Source of the DNA: an uncultured bacterium
GTDB lineage: Bacteria; Cyanobacteriota; Vampirovibrionia; Gastranaerophilales; Gastranaerophilaceae
Assembly: GCA_900554385.1 (NCBI GenBank)
Contig: USHE01000014.1
Coordinates: forward strand, 1-18,425
Direction of reading: 5' to 3'
DNA length: 18,425 bases
The notes under the pieces are model-generated. The model saw nothing but the letters and a program-made list of their open reading frames with translations, did no database searches and was not told the origin of the DNA. Position numbers and translations under genes: made by a program. Each line of letters begins with the position of its first letter. Position 1 is the first letter of the stretch. This document shows, one piece after another, positions 13,013 through 18,425 of the stretch.

Positions 13013-15790
13013 ATGAAGAAAAAGATTAAAGTAATAGGTGGTGTTATATGCGCGGCAGCAGTTCTTGCAAGTGTGCCGTTCGTGTTGTATTTAAAAGTGT
13101 TACCGGATACGGTTTCTAATCCTAAATGCATAAAATTCGTAGAAAACAAAGTTAAAAGTTTTACAAATATAGATATAGATATTAAAAACCCTGTTTTGAC
13201 AACTGCATTTTCCCCGATTTTAGCATTCAAAACCGATGAGATAGCCATTTCAAAAGATAACATTGAAATCCTCAATATACAAAATCTGGATACCGAAATT
13301 TCGTTTAAAGATATCTTGAAAAAAAAGATTATCTTAAACAAATTTGGACTTGACTATATCTTTGCAGACGTAAACAAATTGATGACTCTCTTGCCTGCAC
13401 AAAAAACTGAAAAGAAAAAGCAGGAAAGTGAATGGGATATTGATTTTTATGACTCAATTCTTTCACTCAAAAAAAGTTTAATTTTGTATAATCTTGAACC
13501 TGATGTAAGTATCAGACTTAATGCTGATAATTTAAAAATTGATAATACACAAAAAATCGAAAAATACATTCATTTTGATATTGAAACACAAATTAAAAAG
13601 AAAGATAAAACACTCCATTTTGCAATTGCAGATAAAAACAAAGTTGTTATAAAAAATAAAACAATTTTTGTAAATGATTGTGTTCTGGATATAAATAAAT
13701 CAAACGTACACATCAATGCAAATGCCTCAAGAAAAACAGGAATGAAAATTAATCTTTCATCAAAAGATTTTAAAGTTCAGGATGTAACCGATATTGTAAA
13801 TTCTAATATCATAATCAATAACGGAAGCGAACTTCTCTCCTTTTTTAAGGATATGGACGGAAGTTTTGATTTCAACATTGACCTTTCAAAAAATGACCTG
13901 AAAGGGATTGTAAACCTTAACAAGCTTGCACTGAAAATTGTTCCGGTAAGTAATCTTCCTATTGTATTAGACAAAGGAACAGTTCTGTTATCAACTAACG
14001 ATATAACATTTAAAGATTTTACAGGCTACCACGGTTCAGGCTCAGATAACAAACTTACCATAAATGGTATAATGAAAGATTACACAAAGTCCTGCGATAC
14101 AGAAGTTACAATAACAACTGTTGCCAAAAACGATTTTGCAAAAAATTATCTTTCAAAACTTGTCGGTATTCCTCTTGAAATTGTCGGCAAAGCAGGAACT
14201 CGCATTATTGTAAAATCTATTTATAACAAAATTGACGTAGATTGGGCATCAAAACTTGCAAAAGGTGACGACATTCTGGTTGACGGCTCATCGCTAACCC
14301 CGACTGGCTGGGATAGAGCTGTACAGGCAACCCTCCATTTTGAAGACCAAATATTAAATATAAAAAACATAAATTATTATATTGCACAGGAAATTGTAAA
14401 AGGGAGTAAAGTAAAACCTGTTCTAACCCTCAGCGGAAATGTGGATTGCTCAAAACCTGTTGCCGTTGTCCAAGACATAGGGTTTAATATTCCAAAACCT
14501 TTACCGAGTGAATTTCTTAACGTCCTAATCGGACAGAGATTATTTAAGGGCGGGAATTTCTCAGGTGAACTTGCAATGGATAATACAGGAGCTTATCCAG
14601 TCATAAAAGGGAAAATGCAAGCCGAAAACATCAGAATTCCATCCCAAAGACTTGCCATTAAAAAAGGAGAACTCTACACTGATAACGATTCAATAAACAT
14701 TGTGACTGACGGTTGGTATAAACGTACAAAATTTGATTTTGCAGGAGATATCGCAAACGGATTGAAATATCCTATCGTAGTTAAAAATGTTGATTTCGGA
14801 ATGGAAAAGCTTGACGTTGATAAACTTTTGGCGTCATTTAATAAACAAAATACAGACGCAGTAAACAATGCACCTCAAGTAAGCGTTGATACGGATGATA
14901 ATGACAAAGATGCAGATGAAGCAGTAGTTTTTGATGTAAATAATTTGATTATAGAAAGATGTATTTTCAGATTGAAAGAAGGAAATTATAAAGATATAAA
15001 CTTTGGCAACATCGTTGCAAATCTTACACTTGATAAAAATAATATTTTAGAACTTAAATCGAACAGATTTGACATAGCTGAAGGTATTTCATCATTAAAA
15101 GTTATCTGCGACCTAAAAAATCATAAGTATAACTTTAAACTTGGAGTAAAAGATATAAATTCAGATATAATGTCAACTACTCTCCTCAATCTTCCACGAG
15201 AAATCTCAGGAAAAGCAAGCGGCATAATGGATTTATACACAGACAATTCACTAAAACTTAACGGCAAAATGAAATTTGTAGTCAATGACGGACAAATTCA
15301 GAAAATCGGACTGGTTGAATATGTTATGAAATTTGCCGCATTATTCAGAAATCCGCTTGTAATGATTAGCCCTTCAACCGTGTCTGACATGGTTAATATT
15401 CCTGAGGGAAAATTCAAAAAAATAACAGGGGATATGACAATCCGAAATAATAAAATTGAATTGATGAAAATCAAATCAGCTTCGCCTCAATTAAGCAGTT
15501 TCATAGTTGGTTGTTACGACATTGAAACAGGTGATGCGACCTTGAGAATTTATACAAAATTCAGCAACCGCAAAAAAGGATTTGCCGGAGCATTAAGAAG
15601 CGTTTCTCTCAACAGCCTGGCAAACAGAATTCCTTTGAGCAGCAGGAATGATGCCCAATATTACGCAAACGAACTTGAACAATTACCTAAACTGGAAACA
15701 GGAGAAGAAGAAAGTCAGGTATTTTTAACAAAAGTAGACGGCGATGTTGTTAATAATAACTTTTTATCTTCACTGAAAAAGATTAAATAA
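13013..15790 (+). CDS. AsmA-like envelope protein
   Basis: This 925-residue protein has a basic N-terminus and one transmembrane anchor (about 6-28), then a very long, beta-rich periplasmic body made of repeated amphipathic strands. The pattern near the C-terminus (about 800-870), with GDMTIRNNKIEL, VGCYDIETGDATLRI and the final VDGDVVNNNFL, resembles AsmA-family C-terminal domains. AsmA-like proteins of the chorein/bridge type carry lipids between inner and outer membranes; this role is inferred from the family. A short acidic low-complexity segment (DTDDNDKDADE) lies about residue 636-646. The start is taken at 13013 because it follows GAGGA. A TTG at 12980 keeps the frame open, but the -10 lies between it and the ATG. 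The L,D-transpeptidase gene follows after 2 nt. Confidence 0.8.
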   Translation: MKKKIKVIGGVICAAAVLASVPFVLYLKVLPDTVSNPKCIKFVENKVKSFTNIDIDIKNPVLTTAFSPILAFKTDEIAISKDNIEILNIQNLDTEISFKDILKKKIILNKFGLDYIFADVNKLMTLLPAQKTEKKKQESEWDIDFYDSILSLKKSLILYNLEPDVSIRLNADNLKIDNTQKIEKYIHFDIETQIKKKDKTLHFAIADKNKVVIKNKTIFVNDCVLDINKSNVHINANASRKTGMKINLSSKDFKVQDVTDIVNSNIIINNGSELLSFFKDMDGSFDFNIDLSKNDLKGIVNLNKLALKIVPVSNLPIVLDKGTVLLSTNDITFKDFTGYHGSGSDNKLTINGIMKDYTKSCDTEVTITTVAKNDFAKNYLSKLVGIPLEIVGKAGTRIIVKSIYNKIDVDWASKLAKGDDILVDGSSLTPTGWDRAVQATLHFEDQILNIKNINYYIAQEIVKGSKVKPVLTLSGNVDCSKPVAVVQDIGFNIPKPLPSEFLNVLIGQRLFKGGNFSGELAMDNTGAYPVIKGKMQAENIRIPSQRLAIKKGELYTDNDSINIVTDGWYKRTKFDFAGDIANGLKYPIVVKNVDFGMEKLDVDKLLASFNKQNTDAVNNAPQVSVDTDDNDKDADEAVVFDVNNLIIERCIFRLKEGNYKDINFGNIVANLTLDKNNILELKSNRFDIAEGISSLKVICDLKNHKYNFKLGVKDINSDIMSTTLLNLPREISGKASGIMDLYTDNSLKLNGKMKFVVNDGQIQKIGLVEYVMKFAALFRNPLVMISPSTVSDMVNIPEGKFKKITGDMTIRNNKIELMKIKSASPQLSSFIVGCYDIETGDATLRIYTKFSNRKKGFAGALRSVSLNSLANRIPLSSRNDAQYYANELEQLPKLETGEEESQVFLTKVDGDVVNNNFLSSLKKIK

Positions 15791-15792
15791 TT

Positions 15793-16431
15793 ATGATAAG
15801 AATAAACCCACATACAAATATAAATAACGAAATAACATTAAATCTTTCTGCCGCAAAAACATCGGCAGAAATGAATACTATATTCTCAAAAGACACAGTA
15901 AAACAAGAGAATACCGAAATTCAAGGAATAACATTAGAGAAGGAAAAAGTTTCTCCGAAAGGAAGCACAAATCCAGAACATCTCAAAAATGCACCCGAAC
16001 CTATTATCACAATTGCCGGCGAAAAGAAATTTGCGGCAATTGTAGTTGATACAAAAACTAATCTTCTATATAAGTACAATGACAAGGGGCAAGCTGAAAT
16101 AGTATATTCTGTAGCTACAGGGAAAAAATCTACCCCAACCCGCAAAGGTATAAAAATGATTACTAACGTAGAAACATACCCGTATAAAACTGCTTACGGT
16201 ACAAAACGAAAAAGAAACCCGCGAGACTACGGACCAAATGTAATCATTATCGAAAATATTAACCCTGAAACCGGAAAAATTTACGGAAATAACGGTCAGT
16301 TTATTCATGGAAACAAAAATCCTGCAAGCCTTGGCAAATACGCTTCACTCGGCTGCGTAAGAATGGATAATGAAGTAATTAAAGAATTATCAAAAGAAGT
16401 TCAAAAAAACACCTATGTATTAATTCAATAA
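15793..16431 (+). CDS. L,D-transpeptidase (YkuD domain)
   Basis: The YkuD catalytic domain spans about 79-212. It has the strand AIVVDTKTNLLYKY, then the catalytic signature FIHGN (His 172) and SLGCVRM (Ser 185, Cys 188, Arg 190), where the Cys forms the acyl-enzyme. Such enzymes make 3-3 cross-links in peptidoglycan or attach proteins to it, outside the inner membrane. Residues 1-78 look disordered and polar, and I see no signal peptide or transmembrane helix. That is odd for a periplasmic enzyme and leaves export unexplained. It begins 2 nt after the AsmA-like gene with no ribosome site, so translation is probably coupled. Confidence 0.87.
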   Translation: MIRINPHTNINNEITLNLSAAKTSAEMNTIFSKDTVKQENTEIQGITLEKEKVSPKGSTNPEHLKNAPEPIITIAGEKKFAAIVVDTKTNLLYKYNDKGQAEIVYSVATGKKSTPTRKGIKMITNVETYPYKTAYGTKRKRNPRDYGPNVIIIENINPETGKIYGNNGQFIHGNKNPASLGKYASLGCVRMDNEVIKELSKEVQKNTYVLIQ

Positions 16432-16477
16432 TCCGGGAACTCAATATCAAACCGGCTATAACATCAATAAGCTAACA

Positions 16478-17284
16478 TTACAAGTAGCACTTAGCTTCCT
16501 GACCTGTTACTCCTGCATATAATTCGACGTATTCTTTTGCCGGACTTGCGTTAATCTTTGTCAGTAAAACTTCTTCTATCTGGAAAAATCCTACATCACT
16601 GGACATTTCGATTTCAATCTTAATAGGTTTTTTCTGACCGTGATGAATTCCTATTCGGTTAATTGCATTCGCAGAATATTTATGAATATCACCGACTTTT
16701 GGAGTTGTATTAATTGACAGCGGGATTCTTGCACGCCCTTTAGTCATATCACAGCCATCAGCTATTAACAAAATTCCAGCCTCTATCGAATGGATTTTAT
16801 GTGAAGACATGTGTCCTACAATAGCCTCTGTAGCAAGTGACTTTATTACAACTCTCTTGTGCAAATCTTCAGGGAATACATGCATTAATGCTCTATCAAT
16901 TAAAGGTTGAGCAAGAATTGCAGACATATCTTCATGCCCTTGTCTGCCTATCATCATACCCAAATCGTGCATCAACCCTGCAATTATTACAGCACACATA
17001 CTATCCTCAAATGTTCCGATTTCTTCAGTTTCCAAAGAAGTCTTAATCCCTGATTCCTGTAAAATATTCAACATTTTGATAGCATTACCCGCAACCTGCC
17101 TCATGTGTACAGGTCCATGGTCATTAAAACCCAATCGTTTTATAGAAACATTATTTGCATACTCTTGCATTTCCTGCAATTCTTCATCTGCAAACAAATA
17201 ATTCACAAGCTTTAAACAATTGTGGTTATTTTCTAATCTTTTTAATATTTTTGATTCAATAGAAATTTCTTTTACAGATTTCAT
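16478..17284 (-). CDS. HD-domain metal-dependent phosphohydrolase
   Basis: This 268-residue cytosolic protein has the HD-superfamily ligands in order: DHGPVH (55-60), LMHDLG (His 106, Asp 107), GHED (116-119), GHMSSH (157-162) and ADGCD (Asp 176). HD enzymes cleave phosphate esters, often of nucleotides or second messengers; the substrate here is unknown. Residues about 225-268 form a small beta-rich C-terminal part outside the HD core. A promoter candidate lies upstream. It is convergent with the L,D-transpeptidase gene, with a 46-bp gap in which I see no convincing terminator. Confidence 0.85.
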   Translation of the reverse strand: MKSVKEISIESKILKRLENNHNCLKLVNYLFADEELQEMQEYANNVSIKRLGFNDHGPVHMRQVAGNAIKMLNILQESGIKTSLETEEIGTFEDSMCAVIIAGLMHDLGMMIGRQGHEDMSAILAQPLIDRALMHVFPEDLHKRVVIKSLATEAIVGHMSSHKIHSIEAGILLIADGCDMTKGRARIPLSINTTPKVGDIHKYSANAINRIGIHHGQKKPIKIEIEMSSDVGFFQIEEVLLTKINASPAKEYVELYAGVTGQEAKCYL

Positions 17285-17309
17285 AGACTTTTACCATCCT
17301 TTTAACACC

Positions 17310-17338
17310 ATGATAACCCATAAGAAGAAATAACGCAA
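17310..17338 (-). promoter_or_regulatory. Candidate promoter of the HD-domain gene
   Basis: On the minus strand TTGCGT (17333-17338) and TATCAT (17310-17315, 5 of 6 to -10) are 17 bp apart, before the ATG at 17284. AAAGGA lies 12-14 nt before the ATG, farther than usual for a ribosome site. The -35 is weak. Confidence 0.4.
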
Positions 17339-17378
17339 TTGTATCTATAATCTAATACCGCATTGTCCTTTGCAACAT

Positions 17379-18029
17379 TCAATCCAAAGGTATAGGCACA
17401 AGTCTTGAATAAAATTTATATTCATTGAAACTTTTGGGCAAATTGTTCCAATAGCGATAAATAACTTTCCCTTCCGCAATCAAACTTTCAACAAGCCTGT
17501 CTGCTTCTTCCACTGTAGCTGCTAAGTAAGGATAACAAAACGGAATATCCGTATCCTTTATGTGAATATTCAAATTATTAGTCTTGCCATAAATTTCATG
17601 AAATTTATCAAAAACCTCACGACGTTGGATATCTGGAGAATACCAATTTTCACCTTTTCCAATCCACAAAAAAGCTCCAGCATCCTCCACTAAAAATTTT
17701 CTTGACGAATTAAAACTCGCAAACCCTTGCGGCTCTGCATAAAACGCATGGGCGTTATCGACAATTAATTTAGGATAAATACTTACAAGTTTCTCAACAT
17801 TATAAGAACAAATTCCAAAATAATTAGGATAAACAATAAAACTATCTAAAGAAAATTTCTCAACAGGCATAAAATTATCATCTATATGATAGAAAATAGG
17901 TTTACAACCTGCTTTAACAAGACTATGTCTTATAACATCACACAAATAATATGGAATAAAAATTTCCTCTATCCCACAACTCTGAACTAAATATACTAAA
18001 GCCTTTCTTGCAAAATCAAATACTAACAT
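17379..18029 (-). CDS. Compact DegT/DnrJ/EryC1-type aminotransferase-like protein
   Basis: This 216-residue PLP-fold protein resembles sugar-aminotransferase relatives of the DegT/StrS group, in a form that opens FIPYYLCDVI rather than with a long N-terminal helix. The Asp that holds the pyridine nitrogen is likely Asp 91 in IVDNAHAF, and the Schiff-base lysine is likely Lys 111 in SSRKF, followed by EDAGAFLW. The end, YSRLVPIPLD, matches the usual family C-terminus. Normal members have some 300-400 residues, so about 100 are missing between about residues 125 and 160; both ends look intact. It may be a decayed or specialised form and might not act alone. It starts 8 nt after the TolC-family gene and is probably co-transcribed with it. 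Confidence 0.65.
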   Translation of the reverse strand: MLVFDFARKALVYLVQSCGIEEIFIPYYLCDVIRHSLVKAGCKPIFYHIDDNFMPVEKFSLDSFIVYPNYFGICSYNVEKLVSIYPKLIVDNAHAFYAEPQGFASFNSSRKFLVEDAGAFLWIGKGENWYSPDIQRREVFDKFHEIYGKTNNLNIHIKDTDIPFCYPYLAATVEEADRLVESLIAEGKVIYRYWNNLPKSFNEYKFYSRLVPIPLD

Positions 18030-18037
18030 AGTTCTAA

Positions 18038-18425
18038 TTAAATATCTTCAGGCAATTCAAAATCTTCATCATTAACTTCTCTCAAAAAATTAGTCCAACT
18101 TGTATAATACTCTGCAAGTGCATAAGTATACCCCACAATTATTGAAATATATGACTGTTTCATAACAATCAATGATGTAATATCCGACTTACCTTCCTCA
18201 TAACTGTCCTTTGATATCTCTATCAATTCTTCCGAATTTTTTATTATCTTATCTTCATAGTGCTTCAAATTCTCAACAGCCGTTAAAAATCTCTGATATG
18301 ACGCACTAACATCTTTTATGGCTTTATTTGTTACAGACTCGTACCTTAACTCAGCCTGCCTGAGCTTTAAAGCAGCATTTTTAATTTCCGGTGAATAATT
18401 ATAAAACAGCGGAATATTCACAAGA
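18038..18425 (-). CDS. TolC-family outer-membrane efflux protein, C-terminal part (runs off the window)
   Basis: About 128 residues of the C-terminal half are visible. The frame continues past the right edge, and the GTG at 18421 is only internal. NIPLFYNYSPEIKNA resembles the SIPLF(D) strand and helix entry of TolC/CusC proteins. The long amphipathic helices that follow (YESVTNKAIKDVSASYQRFLTAVENL, then IISKNSEEL-like and SYEEGKSDITSLIVMKQ) are the coiled-coil periplasmic tunnel region, where GKSDITSL matches the usual turn. It would form an outer-membrane channel for tripartite efflux or type I secretion. The acidic tail DEDFELPEDI follows. The cargo cannot be told from this part. Confidence 0.8.
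   Translation of the reverse strand, partial: LVNIPLFYNYSPEIKNAALKLRQAELRYESVTNKAIKDVSASYQRFLTAVENLKHYEDKIIKNSEELIEISKDSYEEGKSDITSLIVMKQSYISIIVGYTYALAEYYTSWTNFLREVNDEDFELPEDI

Noticed and set aside
12985..13341. Antisense open frame inside the AsmA-like gene, and similar open frames opposite nagZ, ade, pgeF and the transpeptidase
   Set aside because: They are out of phase with clear protein families on the other strand, lack ribosome sites and have no recognisable protein content.
16432..16477. Terminator between the transpeptidase and HD genes
   Set aside because: Only very short complementary pieces such as CCGG are present, with no stem followed by a T-tract.
1..18425. CRISPR array, insertion sequence, prophage or integron
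   Set aside because: No regular direct repeats, transposase, integrase or phage structural genes were recognised; composition is uniform.

Overview
The window looks like a chromosomal stretch of a low-GC, double-membraned bacterium. Genes are densely packed, with mostly AAA/TTT-rich codons and almost only TAA stops. A C-terminal TolC-family outer-membrane efflux fragment, an AsmA-like protein and a secreted TonB-C-domain protein point to an outer membrane. A prepilin-like protein (N-terminus NRQA|FTLAEVLVTLG, C-terminal Cys pair) and a WG-repeat lipoprotein-like secreted protein fit the gut Gastranaerophilales (Vampirovibrionia, 'Melainabacteria'). This assignment is inference from protein style; no marker gene is present. 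No mobile element, CRISPR array, rRNA or tRNA was seen.

Layout. Bases 1-82 carry hairpins, one a probable terminator. Bases 80-2806 (minus) are an operon: a secreted alpha/beta hydrolase split by an in-frame TAG, a 192-residue protein of unknown function, and NagZ. Bases 2861-5590 (plus) hold a large protein with two CxxC...HNH-type modules, then PgeF/YfiH. Bases 5577-7771 (minus) hold PabA and a PabB-PabC fusion, together giving a complete para-aminobenzoate branch. Bases 7874-9273 (plus) are three small envelope genes: a secreted protein with a Met-rich tail, a secreted TonB-C protein and a small membrane protein. Bases 9291-9578 hold a 54-residue ribbon-helix-helix regulator on the minus strand and a control region with a perfect palindrome that overlaps the promoter of the pilin-like gene at 9579. 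Adenine deaminase (10341-12059) meets the WG-repeat gene (12060-12959, minus) with no base between them. A compact divergent promoter region follows, then an AsmA-like gene coupled to an L,D-transpeptidase. The right end (minus) has an HD-domain phosphohydrolase, a compact DegT-like aminotransferase and the 3' end of a TolC-family gene that runs off the window.

Themes. NagZ (muropeptide recycling), PgeF (peptidoglycan editing) and the L,D-transpeptidase (cross-linking or attachment) concern cell-wall metabolism. Adenine deaminase, and possibly PgeF-family purine chemistry, concern purine salvage. PabA/PabBC feed folate synthesis.

The points most worth a second look are: (1) the tandem HNH protein with one apparently live and one degenerate nuclease module; (2) the small RHH regulator and its palindromic operator candidate; (3) the amber codon inside the hydrolase; (4) five genes whose -10 hexamer lies exactly 6 nt before the ATG, suggesting leaderless mRNAs. 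I did not find a convincing multi-gene novel defence or mobile system.
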